Shown: positions 19,667 through 28,911, numbered from the stretch's first letter. The stretch: DNA of 64,000 nt from Bradyrhizobium sp. JYMT SZCCT0428 (GCF_018131075.1 NZ_JAFCLS010000003.1:62001-126000); one strand, 5' to 3'. Notes: generated by a model from the sequence alone, not told the origin. Made by a program: numbers and translations.

Positions 19667-20185
19667 TCACAGGTCCAATCCGTTGCTCGTGTTGGACATC
19701 ATAGTCTGCAGGGCGGTCGGATTAAATACGTTCTTGCGCGGGAAGTGCACCGTTTGCGAAGTAGCATTTGAACTCGATGGCGCCCCCTTCAGAGAGACCC
19801 AGTAAGCACAATGGCTCATCACCAACGTCTTTTCGCTTTGGTCCATCCACTCATTGACGTTAGAGGGAACGAGGACGAGCACCAAAATCCTTGGGTTGCT
19901 GACCATCGGATCGCGCAGGTTATCATAGGTCTCCAAGTCCAAGGAGTAGGACACCGGATCGTTTGAGGCCACACCGCTCATCTGACATTTTGCTTGGATG
20001 TCGATTTGAGGCTTACTCCTGATCGAGCCGACCACTCGGGAACGGACCGAATAGTCAATCTTATCATGGTCAATACTCGGGACTTCGATCGCGCACCCGG
20101 TAACCGCACATACAGCGCGGATATACACACCGGAGAACGCTTCCTGCCTATGAGAGATGGCCGCATAGGGCGGTACCGTTGGCAT
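19667..20185 (-). CDS. DUF4365 domain protein, putative PD-(D/E)XK-like nuclease
   Basis: A 172-residue protein with the features of DUF4365: the N-terminal helix SHRQEAFSGVYIRAVCAVTGC, then KIDYSV, then QIDIQAK. The spacing of Glu15, Asp44, Asp62, Gln64 and Lys66 resembles a PD-(D/E)XK nuclease core in which the second acid is replaced by Gln. DUF4365 is uncharacterised but occurs widely in mobile and defence-rich regions. I chose the ATG at 20185, preceded at seven bases by AAGG, over the longer frame to 20317, whose translation looks non-coding. Its partner is the 371-residue gene downstream. Confidence 0.68.
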   Translation of the reverse strand: MPTVPPYAAISHRQEAFSGVYIRAVCAVTGCAIEVPSIDHDKIDYSVRSRVVGSIRSKPQIDIQAKCQMSGVASNDPVSYSLDLETYDNLRDPMVSNPRILVLVLVPSNVNEWMDQSEKTLVMSHCAYWVSLKGAPSSSNATSQTVHFPRKNVFNPTALQTMMSNTSNGLDL

Positions 20186-20905
20186 TCCCAAACCTTGCGA
20201 GCCTTGTTGATAGCATTTCTTGAAATTCAACTTAACGCAAGCGCGCCTTCGGCTGCTCAACCTGAAGCTAGGAACAGCGCATCCGACAAGCACTGCAGCA
20301 TGAGCGCGCGGACGCAACAGGTCCTAAGGCCTTTCAATTTTAGTCGAGCAGCGGACGTGCAAGCGAGGTGGGCCGATGAGGCCTCCGAGGGCACCCGCGC
20401 TCTCCGTGCGGAAGTCGAGGGGCACGCTGCCATAGAGCACGCGGATGAATTGAGTGGACCCACGGCGTTCAAAGAAGGACGAGCAGCGGTGCAGCAGTTA
20501 GCTCGGCGGCAGCGGGGGCCTTAAACCCGAGGAACTAGAAATCCTTCCTCAGAATGAAATCAATTAGGGTCCCATACGCCCAAAGGGGACCCGCTTCGCC
20601 CGCCCCAGCTTCTCCGAAATGCTCCGTGTAGCATTCCGCCCGAGCGCCGTGACTGTCTGCATTCGCGATCAAGCCCACTCCGAAAGACGTAGCAAGTCAG
20701 CAGTTTTGTCATTGACGTCTCGCGATAGCAAACGCCGGCAGCCCGGGCGCGACCTGCACCTGCACGTCGACCGCGCGGGCCTCGATCCCCTCAAAAGCGA
20801 CGGTAGAAACCCGTTGGACCATGCCGACCCCTTGCCTCTACCAAAGGTAGCGGAACCGGGCGGGATGTGCAAGAACATTACGGGAACATGCAGGTCTTGG
20901 CCGGT
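20186..20905. other. Island stretch without a recognisable gene
   Basis: Several frames of 70-115 codons are open here, but none has a good start, family signature or composition of a real protein. It may contain decayed genes and the promoter of the DUF4365 module near 20200-20300. Confidence 0.4.
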
Positions 20906-21210
20906 TCATCGCGCAATGGGCAGCGTTTTGATCAGGCCGTCTACTTCCATCTGGTGCGTCAGGTAGTAAAGCCGGGCGATCTCTTTCTTCGAGAGGGTGA
21001 CCATCGCCTGATAGTCACCACCTAGCCGGACGTGGTGTGGCAGTTCACCGTTATGCGCTCGACGACCCCACCGTCGCCAGAGAGAACGATAAGCGGCTCT
21101 TCCTTGGAAAAGTCGGTGCCAACCGGACCTGCCGTCGTTTTGGTCAGGTCGAATGAAGCGATGCTCAGGCGGCCATGCTTCCGGGCCCAACCCTCAAATT
21201 GAATATCCAT
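20906..21210 (-). pseudogene. Frameshifted small gene, unknown family
   Basis: The frame from 21210 encodes a plausible protein (MDIQFEGWARKHGRLSIASF...) that stops after VNCHTTSG at 21022. The frame that overlaps it continues sensibly from about 21015 with GDYQAMVTLSKKEIARLYYLTHQMEVDGLIKTL. Read together they make one protein of about 98 residues, so I infer a single frameshift near 21015-21030. The alternative is an intact 62-residue protein followed by chance coding. No function is known. Confidence 0.4.
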
Positions 21211-21328
21211 CGCAGCCTCCGCTAGGGAACTAAGCGCATTATATCCGTTCTTAAAATATATAGCGAAGCCTTATTTATTTTAAGGGAGCAAAGGGCGGTA
21301 TAAAAGCACCAAAAATGGAGGCTTTGGG

Positions 21329-21640
21329 CTAGTTCAGCTTCCCCGCCGCAACCACGGCCATATTGGGCTGCGGCTGCTCCAGCATCTTCAGCGCGGCATC
21401 GAGGCCGTTGCGCAGATTGACGGCGGCGTTCTGGCTGCAGCGCAGGCGGCCTGAGGAGATGAATTTTACCTCGGTCGAGCCATCGGTCTTGGGAATGAGA
21501 ATTCGGGTGGCGAGTTCGATCTCGACCGAGCCGTTCATGGTGCCGTAGGCGCCGACGATGTCGAAATAGACCAGCGGAGCGGCGGCTCCGGTGTCTTCAT
21601 AGACAAGGTCGCCCGGCTTGGGGTTCGGTTGGTCGGTCAA
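21329..21640 (-). CDS. Conserved hypothetical protein (103 aa)
   Basis: A 103-residue soluble protein with regular beta strands (LVYFDIVGAYGTMNGSVEIELATRILI) and a C-terminal helix. I recall similar short proteins near gshB in Bradyrhizobium but know no function. It begins with TTG, preceded at six bases by GGAG, and has no better start. It marks the return to normal composition after the island. Confidence 0.65.
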   Translation of the reverse strand: MTDQPNPKPGDLVYEDTGAAAPLVYFDIVGAYGTMNGSVEIELATRILIPKTDGSTEVKFISSGRLRCSQNAAVNLRNGLDAALKMLEQPQPNMAVVAAGKLN

Positions 21641-21731
21641 GGGGCTCTCCTAGATAGCGTCAGGTCAGCATTCTCTGAACCTTGCTTACGCCAGTCCGGG
21701 TTCGATCCCTAGTGCCGGGTTCAGCCCGGCG

Positions 21732-21762
21732 GTATTCGGGGCCAGCACGGCCGGCCCCGAAT
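21732..21762 (-). terminator. Hairpin after the metallo-hydrolase gene
   Basis: Inverted repeat TTCGGGGCC/GGCCCCGAA with a short loop, ten bases beyond the stop of the gene at 21772. There is no good T-run, so rho-independent termination is only possible. Confidence 0.35.
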
Positions 21763-21771
21763 AATTGCAGC

Positions 21772-22755
21772 TCAAAGATTCATCACCATCGCCGACGGAT
21801 AGTAATGGAAACCTTCGCTGGTCTTGCCGATGTGGCCAAAGCCGGGCCAGGCGAAGTGATAGGACATGACCGGGATCTTGTTGGCCGCGATCGTGTCGAG
21901 CAGTTTTACGCGTGTGTCCGCAGCCTGCTTCGGATCGCTGTCGTAAGAGAATTGCATCCGCGGCTTTTCCAGCAGCAGTATCGGGTGGTGGGTGAGGTCG
22001 CCGAGGAAGGCGAAGGATTTGCCTTTCGAGCTCACCATGAAGATGGTGTGTCCCACGGTGTGGCCGGGCGCTGCGATCGCGGTCACGCCGGGCAGGAATT
22101 CCTGGTTGTCCTTGATGAAGACGATGCGGTCGCGTACCGGCATCAGATTTTTGCGGGCGTGAATCACGAAATCCTTCAGCGGACTGCCGAGCTTGCCTTC
22201 ATCGGTCCAGAACTCGAAATCGCTCTGGGTGATGTAGACCTGCGCGTTCGGGAATAGCGGTTTGTCGTCGGCGCCGACGAGGCCGCCGATGTGGTCGATA
22301 TGCGCATGCGAGCACACCACGGCGTCGATATCGCCCGGCTTGATGCCGGCTTCCGCCATGCTCTTCTGCTGGCGGCCGGTGGTCGGCCCGAACGCTTTCG
22401 ACGTGCCCATGCCGGTATCGAACAGGATCAGCTTGTCGCCGGTGTTCACGATCGGCGAGTTCTGCTCGAGCACGACATTTTCGGCGTCGAGGAAGTTGTC
22501 GGTCAGCATCTTCTTCACTTCATCGTCGGACACGCCGACGAAGGTACCCTTGGGCGGGCCGAGCGGCAGCGGGCCGTCGGAGACCACGGTTACCTCGGCG
22601 TCACCGAGAACGAAGCGGTGCCAGTAGGGCGTTTGCGTGCCGAGCTTGGGTGCCTTGGCCAGCGCGCTGCCGCCGAGCATGGTTGAGGCGCCGAGGCCAA
22701 CACCAAGTCCTGCACCGAGAGCAAGCAGGGACCGTCGCGATACGTCCATCGTCAT
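21772..22755 (-). CDS. Exported metallo-beta-lactamase-fold hydrolase
   Basis: A 327-residue protein with a twin-arginine type leader (SRRSLLALGAGLGVGLGA...ALA) and an MBL domain. The zinc motif HAHIDHIGG, the later GHTVGHT histidine, the LGDLTHH aspartate and a C-terminal SYHFAWPGFGH histidine are all present, so it should bind two metal ions in the periplasm. Relatives include quorum-quenching lactonases and other hydrolases; the substrate cannot be told. It is the third gene after yraN and gshB on the same strand, 156 bases after gshB. Confidence 0.88.
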   Translation of the reverse strand: MTMDVSRRSLLALGAGLGVGLGASTMLGGSALAKAPKLGTQTPYWHRFVLGDAEVTVVSDGPLPLGPPKGTFVGVSDDEVKKMLTDNFLDAENVVLEQNSPIVNTGDKLILFDTGMGTSKAFGPTTGRQQKSMAEAGIKPGDIDAVVCSHAHIDHIGGLVGADDKPLFPNAQVYITQSDFEFWTDEGKLGSPLKDFVIHARKNLMPVRDRIVFIKDNQEFLPGVTAIAAPGHTVGHTIFMVSSKGKSFAFLGDLTHHPILLLEKPRMQFSYDSDPKQAADTRVKLLDTIAANKIPVMSYHFAWPGFGHIGKTSEGFHYYPSAMVMNL

Positions 22756-22911
22756 GCGTCTTCCTCCACTGTTTTTTGTAGAACTGCGTTGTCGCCGGAC
22801 AGATTCATCCGCGGCTACAGGCTGCTCCCGCGCCTCGAAATTGGCAAGTAGGATTAGACGCCTAACAGACGTGCAGGTGAGATGTGCAGGCGCACAACCG
22901 CGCGAAGAAAA

Positions 22912-23859
22912 TTATTTCGCGCCCCGCTTCGCCTCAATGCTGTCCCAAACCATTGCAGCGACGTCAGGACCGTCGAGCCGGGCGATGGCGCGGATGCCGG
23001 TGGGCGAGGTGACGTTGATCTCGGTGAGGTTGCCGTCGATCACGTCGATGCCGACCAGCAGCAGGCCACGCTCGCGGAGATGCGGCCCCAGCGTGGCGCA
23101 GATCTCGCGTTCGCGCGGCGAGAGGTCGGTGGCCTGGGCGGCGCCGCCGCGCACCATGTTGGAGCGCAGATCGTCGGCGGCCGGCACGCGGTTGACGGCA
23201 CCCGCGAATTCGCCGTCGACCAGGATGATGCGCTTGTCGCCGTGTTTGACCTCGGGCAGGAACCGCTGGATCACCCAGGGCTCGCGGAAGGTGACGGAGA
23301 ACATGTCGAACAGCGAACCGAAATTCATGTCCTGCGGCATCACGCGAAACACCGCCGCGCCGCCATGGCCGTGCAACGGTTTCATGACGACGGCGCCGTG
23401 CTCGTCGCGGAATGAATTGATCTCATTGATGTCGCGCGAGATCAGCGTCGGCGGCATCAGCTGCGGAAAGTTCAGCACGAACAGTTTTTCCGGCGCGTTG
23501 CGCACGCTGGCGGGATCGTTGACGACCAGCGTCTTGGGATGAATGCGCTCGAGGAGATGAGTCGAGGTGATGTAGGCGAGATCGAACGGCGGGTCCTGCC
23601 GCAGCAGGATGACGTCGAAAGCGCTGAGCGCCGTTCGCTTGGGTTCGCCGAGCGTGAAGTGATTGCCGGGCTCGTCGCGTACGGTCAGCACCTGCACCGG
23701 CGCCACCAACTCCTCGCCGCGCAGCGAGAGCTGATCCGGCGTGTAATAGGAAATCGCGTGGCCCCGCTTCTGGGCTTCCAGCAATAGAGCAAAGGTCGAA
23801 TCGCCGCGGATGTTGATACGCGCGATGGGGTCCATCTGGACGGCGACATTCAATTTCAT
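22912..23859 (-). CDS. gshB: Glutathione synthetase
   Basis: ATP-grasp ligase that joins gamma-glutamylcysteine and glycine. The 315-residue protein matches the bacterial enzyme from the N-terminal [25 protein letters not shown] through [15 protein letters not shown] and the C-terminal [19 protein letters not shown] metal-binding loop. A palindrome, GCGCGAA...TTTCGCGC, overlaps the stop codon. It lies 33 bases after yraN in the same direction. Confidence 0.97.
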   Translation of the reverse strand: MKLNVAVQMDPIARINIRGDSTFALLLEAQKRGHAISYYTPDQLSLRGEELVAPVQVLTVRDEPGNHFTLGEPKRTALSAFDVILLRQDPPFDLAYITSTHLLERIHPKTLVVNDPASVRNAPEKLFVLNFPQLMPPTLISRDINEINSFRDEHGAVVMKPLHGHGGAAVFRVMPQDMNFGSLFDMFSVTFREPWVIQRFLPEVKHGDKRIILVDGEFAGAVNRVPAADDLRSNMVRGGAAQATDLSPREREICATLGPHLRERGLLLVGIDVIDGNLTEINVTSPTGIRAIARLDGPDVAAMVWDSIEAKRGAK

Positions 23860-23892
23860 GGGGCGGGTCCGAGTCTCTGTGAAAGGAGTGGT

Positions 23893-24306
23893 TTAAGCGC
23901 TGGCGTCGAATGCCGCTAACAGATGGCGTGGCAATCGCCGCGGCGCAATCAGGATCGCGTCGAATCGCAGCTCGAATTCGGCATGCTCGGGATGCGCCAT
24001 CAGCCAGGCCTGCGCGGCATCGATGATGCGGGCCTGTTGGCGCGGCGTCACCGCATAGGCGGCGTCATCGAGCCGGGCGCGCGCCTTGACCTCGATGAAG
24101 GCGATCAGATTGCGCTTCTTGGCGACGATATCGATCTCGCCATAGGGAGTTTTGAAACGCTTGGCGAGGATGCGGTAGCCCTTGGCCATCAGGAAGGCGG
24201 CGGCGCGGGTCTCGGCCGAAAGCCCGGTCTGGAACGCGGCGACCCGCTCGGGCGCGGCGAGTTTTGTGGACGCGTCGGGCGGCGTGGCGCCGTCAGTCTT
24301 CGCCAT
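23893..24306 (-). CDS. yraN: YraN family (UPF0102) nuclease-like protein
   Basis: A 137-residue protein whose core ([41 protein letters not shown]) has the GEIDIVA...FIEVKAR pattern of the UPF0102 family, a restriction-endonuclease-like fold with Asp, Glu and Lys in place. Its role is unknown. I chose the ATG at 24306, just inside the rsmI 3' end (14-base overlap); the longer frame to 24447 would lie within rsmI. Confidence 0.9.
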   Translation of the reverse strand: MAKTDGATPPDASTKLAAPERVAAFQTGLSAETRAAAFLMAKGYRILAKRFKTPYGEIDIVAKKRNLIAFIEVKARARLDDAAYAVTPRQQARIIDAAQAWLMAHPEHAEFELRFDAILIAPRRLPRHLLAAFDASA

Positions 24307-25255
24307 CGCCGTCTCCATCGCGAGTTTCTTTGGCGAGTTCGAGCGCGCGGGCATAGACCTCGCGGCGCGGCCGGCCGGACAGTTCGACGGCATGCGCGAC
24401 TGCATCCTTGACGCTGTCCTGAGCGAGCGATGACCGCAGCAGGTCATCGAGATCAGCCTCGGTCATGACCAGCGCATCCGCCCGGGGTGGGCCGACGACC
24501 AGCACGAATTCGCCCCGCGTCTCCAGCGTATCGGCGAGCTTCGCCAGTTCGGCGACCGGCGCGCGCGAAATCTCCTCGTGCAGTTTTGTCAATTCGCGGC
24601 AGATCGCGGCGTCGCGCTCGGCCATGATCGAGGCGAGGTCGCCCAGCGTGTCTGATATGCGGTTGCCGGATTCGAACATCACGAGCGTGGCGTCGATCCG
24701 GGCGAGTTCTGCCAGCCGCGTGCGGCGCGCCTGCTGCTTGGCGGGCAAAAATCCCTCGAAGAAAAACCGGTCGGTGGGCAATGCCGCTACCGAGAGCGCC
24801 GTCAGCACCGAGGAAGCGCCCGGCACCGCGATCACGGCATGCCCGGCGGCGCAGACCTCGCGCACCAGCTTGAAGCCGGGATCGGATATCAGCGGCGTGC
24901 CGGCGTCCGAGACCAGCGCGATCGAGGCGCCCTGCGCCAGTTTTTCCAGGATCTTTGGCCGCGCCAGCGCGGCATTGTGCTCGTGATATTGCTTGAGCTG
25001 CGCCGAGATTACGTAGCGCTCGGTCAGGCGGCGGGTGATGCGGGTGTCCTCGCAGGCGATGATGTCGACGCCGGCCAGGGTTTCAAGCGCACGCAACGTG
25101 ATGTCGCCGAGGTGGCCGATCGGGGTGGCCACCAGATAGAGCCCGGGAACCGGCTTTGGCGCGGTCAGGACATGGCCGCCGATCGAAAATGTCCTGTTCA
25201 CAGAACCCGGTTCGGCTTCAGGCCCGTAGCTGGAGCTGGTTTTTGCGCGCATCAT
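24293..25255 (-). CDS. rsmI: 16S rRNA (cytidine(1402)-2'-O)-methyltransferase
   Basis: Methylates the ribose of C1402 in the decoding centre of 16S rRNA. The 320-residue tetrapyrrole-methylase-type protein shows [47 protein letters not shown] and [18 protein letters not shown]. It is first in the rsmI-yraN-gshB run. A family F repeat lies just upstream at 25262. Confidence 0.96.
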   Translation of the reverse strand: MMRAKTSSSYGPEAEPGSVNRTFSIGGHVLTAPKPVPGLYLVATPIGHLGDITLRALETLAGVDIIACEDTRITRRLTERYVISAQLKQYHEHNAALARPKILEKLAQGASIALVSDAGTPLISDPGFKLVREVCAAGHAVIAVPGASSVLTALSVAALPTDRFFFEGFLPAKQQARRTRLAELARIDATLVMFESGNRISDTLGDLASIMAERDAAICRELTKLHEEISRAPVAELAKLADTLETRGEFVLVVGPPRADALVMTEADLDDLLRSSLAQDSVKDAVAHAVELSGRPRREVYARALELAKETRDGDGDGED

Positions 25256-25261
25256 GCCAAT

Positions 25262-25330
25262 CTAAAGCGTTTTCAAGCGAAGTGGATACCGGTTCGCGCG
25301 AAGAAAACGCGCCAATACAAAGACCGGGTG
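25262..25330. repeat. Dispersed repeat, family F
   Basis: Contains AAAGCGTTTTCAAGCGAAGT and ACCGGTTCGCGCGAAGAAAA. Close relatives occur at 31703-31752 (inverted) and 35848-35898. The ends AGCGTTTTC and GAAAACGC form an inverted repeat. Confidence 0.7.
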
Positions 25331-25532
25331 TTCCGGTTTAGAACCGGAACACAGTGGTAGTAGCGCCAGCGCCACAGTGCGGTGGCAACGTTGGTGCTAG
25401 CATCACGGGAAGGGGGCAAGGTATCCGCAACCGGCGTTGAGTCCGCGGGACCATAATCCTTTTGTTTTGGTTAACTATTCGCCGACAATATGCCTGAATC
25501 CGCCCGCCTTTATTCCGGAGGTTGGAGCCTTA

Positions 25533-25577
25533 GGATTCAGGTCCTGAGGTTCAAGTCCTTGAGGTTCAAGTCCTGGC
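25533..25577. repeat. Three tandem copies of a 15-16-base motif
   Basis: The motif GAGGTTCAAGTCCT appears twice in succession and a third, slightly changed copy (GGATTCAGGTCCT) precedes them. The array ends about 30 bases before the lipoprotein start codon, so it is in the 5' leader or promoter. Confidence 0.6.
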
Positions 25578-25607
25578 CGATCAAGGTCGGTCACGAGAAG
25601 AGATAAG

Positions 25608-26822
25608 ATGGTGGGCCCGCTCATTCGCAAACCTCAGCCGTCAGGGGCAACCCGGCGGACGGCGGTCGGCCTTATTCTCGGCGCGCCGCTGCTGGGCGCC
25701 TGCTCCAGCGTGCAGCAGAGCTTTGGCCAGTTTTCCAACCCGTTCTCCTCGCCGCAACCCGAGGCCGGGCCCGCAGGGCCGCAGCAGCAACCGCTCGCGG
25801 TCGGCACCGGGCAGGTCAAGGTCGGCCTGATCCTGCCGCTCTCGGCCGCCGGCAATGCCGGCGTCGCCGCGCAGTCGATGAAAAACGCCGCCGAAATGGC
25901 GCTGGCCGAGTTCCAGAACCCCAACATCCAGCTTCTCATCAAGGACGACGGCGGCAGCCCGCAAGGCGCCAGCCAGGCTACCCAGCAGGCGCTCGGTGAA
26001 GGCGCGGAGATCATCCTCGGGCCGCTGTTTGCGCAGTCGGTTTCCGCGGTCGCGCAGCAGACGCGCGCGAAGGGCGTGTCCGTGATTGCGTTCTCGACCG
26101 ATTCCAGCGTGGCCGGCCGCGGCGTCTATCTGCTCAGCTTCCTGCCGGAATCCGACGTCAACCGGATCGTCGATTACTCGGCCGGCATCGGCAAGAAATC
26201 CTTTGCCGCGCTGCTGCCCGACAATGCCTATGGCAATGTGGTGGAAGGTGCCTTCAAGCAAGCGGCGGCGCGCAAGGGCCGCATCGTCGCGTTCGAAAAA
26301 TATGGCGCCGATCGCTCGGCCGCCGTGCGTACCGTCTCGCAGTCGCTCGGCCAGGCCGACGCGCTGTTCATGGCCGATGACGGCGATTCGGTGGTGGCCA
26401 CGGCCGATGCGCTCACCGCCGCAGGCGTGAATTTGCGCAACATCCAGTTGCTCGGCACCGGCCTGTGGGACAGTCCGCGGGTGTTCGCGAGCCCGGCGCT
26501 GCAGGGCGGTCTCTATGCGGCCCCGGATCCGTCGGGTTTTCGAAGTTTCGCCGGCCGCTACCGCACCAAATATGGCGGCGAGCCGGTGCGCACCGCGACG
26601 CTGGCCTATGACGCGGTCGCTCTGGTCGCCGCCTTGTCGCGCACGCAGGGCGCGCAGCGCTTCGCCGCGGAAACGCTGACCAATCCGTCCGGCTTTGCCG
26701 GCATCGACGGGCTGTTCCGCTTCCGCTCCGACGGCAGCAATGAACGCGGGCTGGCGGTGATGAAGGTGGCGCAAGGCGGCGGCACGCCGGTTGCGGGCTC
26801 GCCGAAGAGTTTTGGCGCTTAA
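25608..26822 (+). CDS. LpoA-like penicillin-binding protein activator lipoprotein
   Basis: A 404-residue protein with a lipobox ending LLGAC (Cys32) and a periplasmic type I binding fold that begins VKVGLILPLSAAGNAGVAAQSMKNAAEMAL. The segments LGPLFAQSVSAVA, GVSVIAFSTDSSVAG and LPDNAYGNVVEGAF fit the Leu/Ile/Val-binding or LpoA-type group. In rhizobia such proteins sit beside rsmI, as LpoA does in enterobacteria, which supports a role in activating peptidoglycan synthases rather than amino acid uptake. There is no adjacent ABC transporter. Confidence 0.85.
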   Translation: MVGPLIRKPQPSGATRRTAVGLILGAPLLGACSSVQQSFGQFSNPFSSPQPEAGPAGPQQQPLAVGTGQVKVGLILPLSAAGNAGVAAQSMKNAAEMALAEFQNPNIQLLIKDDGGSPQGASQATQQALGEGAEIILGPLFAQSVSAVAQQTRAKGVSVIAFSTDSSVAGRGVYLLSFLPESDVNRIVDYSAGIGKKSFAALLPDNAYGNVVEGAFKQAAARKGRIVAFEKYGADRSAAVRTVSQSLGQADALFMADDGDSVVATADALTAAGVNLRNIQLLGTGLWDSPRVFASPALQGGLYAAPDPSGFRSFAGRYRTKYGGEPVRTATLAYDAVALVAALSRTQGAQRFAAETLTNPSGFAGIDGLFRFRSDGSNERGLAVMKVAQGGGTPVAGSPKSFGA

Positions 26823-26838
26823 GCTTTATTCAGCTTGT

Positions 26839-27684
26839 TTATTCAGCTTTCTTGGCGTTCGCGAATTCAGCCTCGTAACGCCGCCGGTTGCTCCAATAGA
26901 TGTTGGCGAACAGCGCGGCTTCCTGGCGGTAGGGGATGTGGTCGTCGGCATCCTGACCGGCCTGCGCTTCAATCCAGGCGGCGTGCTGAGCGATCGCGCC
27001 GGAGCGATCACCGCGCAACGCCTTGATCTGGAATTCGAACATGTGGCTCTCGATCTCCAGATACCGATCGTACCAGCAGGTCGACCATTGACGGTTCTGC
27101 AGCGCGAAGCGGCGGATCCAGCGCTCGGTCAAATCCATCTCATGTTCGGGCTTTGAAAACATCACGTCGCGCCGCGCTTCCTGCAGCGTTTCGATCGCAA
27201 CGGGCTTGTTCTTGGCCCACAGCGTCTGCATCGACGGATCGGACAAATAGCGATCGGCATAGATCGGATGCGCAAAGGCCTGCTCGCGCAAATGCGGCAG
27301 TTCGAAATAGACGCGGATCTCCGAACACACGCTGGCCTTCAGTTCATTGTCTTCCATCTTGCGGTGGAAGGCATCAAAACCGATGCCGGGGAAGTAGGGC
27401 ATGAACGCCTGGTGGAACATCTCGTGCAGGCGATAGAGGTCCTCGATCGCGGGATTGTCGTAAGCGCGGTTCATGGTGACGCCCCACCATGAGCAGAAAT
27501 GCGCGCGCTCCAATCGATCGTCGGTGGCGTCGCAAAACAGCCGCGGCAGGCTTGCGAACTGCTCGACGATGTCGTGGATGAAGCCACCATCGGCATGCGA
27601 GGCGCGGATCGGCGCGCTGCGCCACAGACCGTGCACGTGGCGGTGAATCTCTTTTGCATCCGTCAGACTGATCGGGTTCTTCAA
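26839..27684 (-). CDS. Uncharacterised protein coupled to a PLP-enzyme gene
   Basis: A soluble 281-residue protein, largely helical, rich in aromatic residues and histidines (RLHEMFHQAFMPYFPGIGFDAFHRKMEDNEL, DLTERWIRRFALQNRQWSTCWYDRYLEIESHMFEF). I recognise no domain. I chose the TTG at 27684, which overlaps the stop of the upstream gene as TTGA; the longer frame lies inside that gene and is compositionally unlike a protein. The position and overlap say it works with the PLP enzyme. It converges on the lipoprotein gene, with 16 bases between them. Confidence 0.65.
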   Translation of the reverse strand: MKNPISLTDAKEIHRHVHGLWRSAPIRASHADGGFIHDIVEQFASLPRLFCDATDDRLERAHFCSWWGVTMNRAYDNPAIEDLYRLHEMFHQAFMPYFPGIGFDAFHRKMEDNELKASVCSEIRVYFELPHLREQAFAHPIYADRYLSDPSMQTLWAKNKPVAIETLQEARRDVMFSKPEHEMDLTERWIRRFALQNRQWSTCWYDRYLEIESHMFEFQIKALRGDRSGAIAQHAAWIEAQAGQDADDHIPYRQEAALFANIYWSNRRRYEAEFANAKKAE

Positions 27685-28793
27685 GTCGCGCCTCCGGGAG
27701 CGGCGATCGGCCCGGCGGTGCGGATCATTTCGGCCATGACCGGCGTCAGGCACAGCCGCAAACGTGCATCGGGGGCGCCGGCCGGGCGACGCAGGAAATC
27801 CGCGAGCGCGCGGTCGGTGGTGGTGGCTTCTGCTTGGGCCAGCACGGTGACGTCGCAGGGCGAGAGCGTCAGCCCGAGGCGTCGGCCGACTTGAATCGCC
27901 GCTTCGCGTTGAACGGTTTTGTAGCGCCGCGGCAGCTCGAATACGTCGTGACGTTCCAGCAAGGTCAAGCCGAGCTGCAGCGAAGTGAGATTCTTGAACC
28001 ATTGATTGCCGAACAGGCTCGGCATCGCGTGACGGCACAGCATGCCGCCGATGCGGTCGTAATAGACCCCGAACGGCTTTGACAGGCTGAACGCCAGCGC
28101 CTGCACCGCCGGACTGTCGGCGGCAATTTTTGCGGCGGGCGCTTCGGCAATCGAGCCGACATAGGTGACGTCGAGCAGCACGCGGGGCTTTTCGGCGGCG
28201 GCGAGCAACGCCAGGAAATCATTGGCGTGCGGCCAGACATTGCCGTCGATCGCCGAGGGCTGGCTCAGGCAGAACAGGGCATCTGTGGGCAGCGCGCGCG
28301 CAACGGCCTGCCATTGGCTCCGCGGATGTTCGATCACGGCGATACCGCAGGCTTCGGCATAGGCCTTGTAGCCCTCATACTCGCCGGCGAAGACGTGCAC
28401 CTCGGGACTGAATTTTTCGACGCGGGCGCGATTGCCGTAGGCGGTGATGACGTGAAACAGCGCTTCACTGCCGCCGGCGGTCGGATAGCGCCAGGGAAAA
28501 CCGGCGGTATCGATCGCAACCACGGGCGACGCCCAATTCATCCAGCGTTCGATGAAGGCTTCATGCGAGGCGAATTGCTTGCCGGTCCAGGCGTCGCGGA
28601 ATTGTTCGAGATGATGACGCCGCGCAGCGTCGGGGCCAGCGACCGCGTTGCCGAGAATGAAATTTTTCGCGGCTTCCGTCTCGGGGGTGACCAGCGCATA
28701 AACCGTCTTGCTCGCGCCGGCGGCTTTGACGCGGCGGTCGAGCTCGGGATCATGGATCGGCGGGGTGATGGTCCGGTCGTTCACGATCGTCAT
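27681..28793 (-). CDS. PLP-dependent fold-type I enzyme, substrate unknown
   Basis: A 370-residue protein that looks like a member of the aspartate aminotransferase superfamily: GGSEALFHVITAYGNRA around residue 108 (phosphate-binding turn), Asp208 in RVLLDVTYVG, and Lys239 in AFSLSKPFGVYYDRIGG as the likely Schiff-base lysine. It does not resemble any named aminotransferase closely enough for me to assign a substrate. It is first in a two-gene unit with the gene at 26839. The start ATG at 28793 gives a normal N-terminal arm. Confidence 0.75.
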   Translation of the reverse strand: MTIVNDRTITPPIHDPELDRRVKAAGASKTVYALVTPETEAAKNFILGNAVAGPDAARRHHLEQFRDAWTGKQFASHEAFIERWMNWASPVVAIDTAGFPWRYPTAGGSEALFHVITAYGNRARVEKFSPEVHVFAGEYEGYKAYAEACGIAVIEHPRSQWQAVARALPTDALFCLSQPSAIDGNVWPHANDFLALLAAAEKPRVLLDVTYVGSIAEAPAAKIAADSPAVQALAFSLSKPFGVYYDRIGGMLCRHAMPSLFGNQWFKNLTSLQLGLTLLERHDVFELPRRYKTVQREAAIQVGRRLGLTLSPCDVTVLAQAEATTTDRALADFLRRPAGAPDARLRLCLTPVMAEMIRTAGPIAAPGGAT

Positions 28794-28911
28794 GCAAATG
28801 GCGGTTGGGCAAATCGCTGGACAAATCTAGCACGGCCGGGCGCTCAGCGCTCGAAACACTGCGCTTTACGTTATCAGACCCTTACGCGGCGACAGCCTGG
28901 CTCTCTCAACA

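Larger units (their letters stand above)
17898..21250. mobile_element. Lower-GC genomic island, boundaries approximate
   Basis: From the truncated comM end to about 21250 the base composition drops visibly below its surroundings and the genes have no place in the conserved rhizobial order. It carries two overlapping small genes, a two-gene DUF4365 module, a 720-base stretch without a gene and a frameshifted remnant. I found no integrase, transposase, tRNA or obvious flanking direct repeat, so the mechanism of entry is unknown and the edges are set by composition and by the comM break. Confidence 0.55.
25256..25607. other. Divergent intergenic region with repeats
   Basis: The 352 bases between rsmI and the lipoprotein gene hold a family F repeat (25262-25330) and a triple direct repeat (25533-25577). 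The promoters of both genes must lie here; I could not pick them out with confidence. Confidence 0.5.

Noticed and set aside
20257..20966. Several 70-115-codon frames in the island gap
   Set aside because: No start signal, no family match and biased composition.
26839..28038. Full 399-codon frame as the start of the uncharacterised gene
   Set aside because: The first 118 codons overlap the PLP enzyme out of frame and are Arg/Pro-rich; the TTG at 27684 with a TTGA overlap is the better start.
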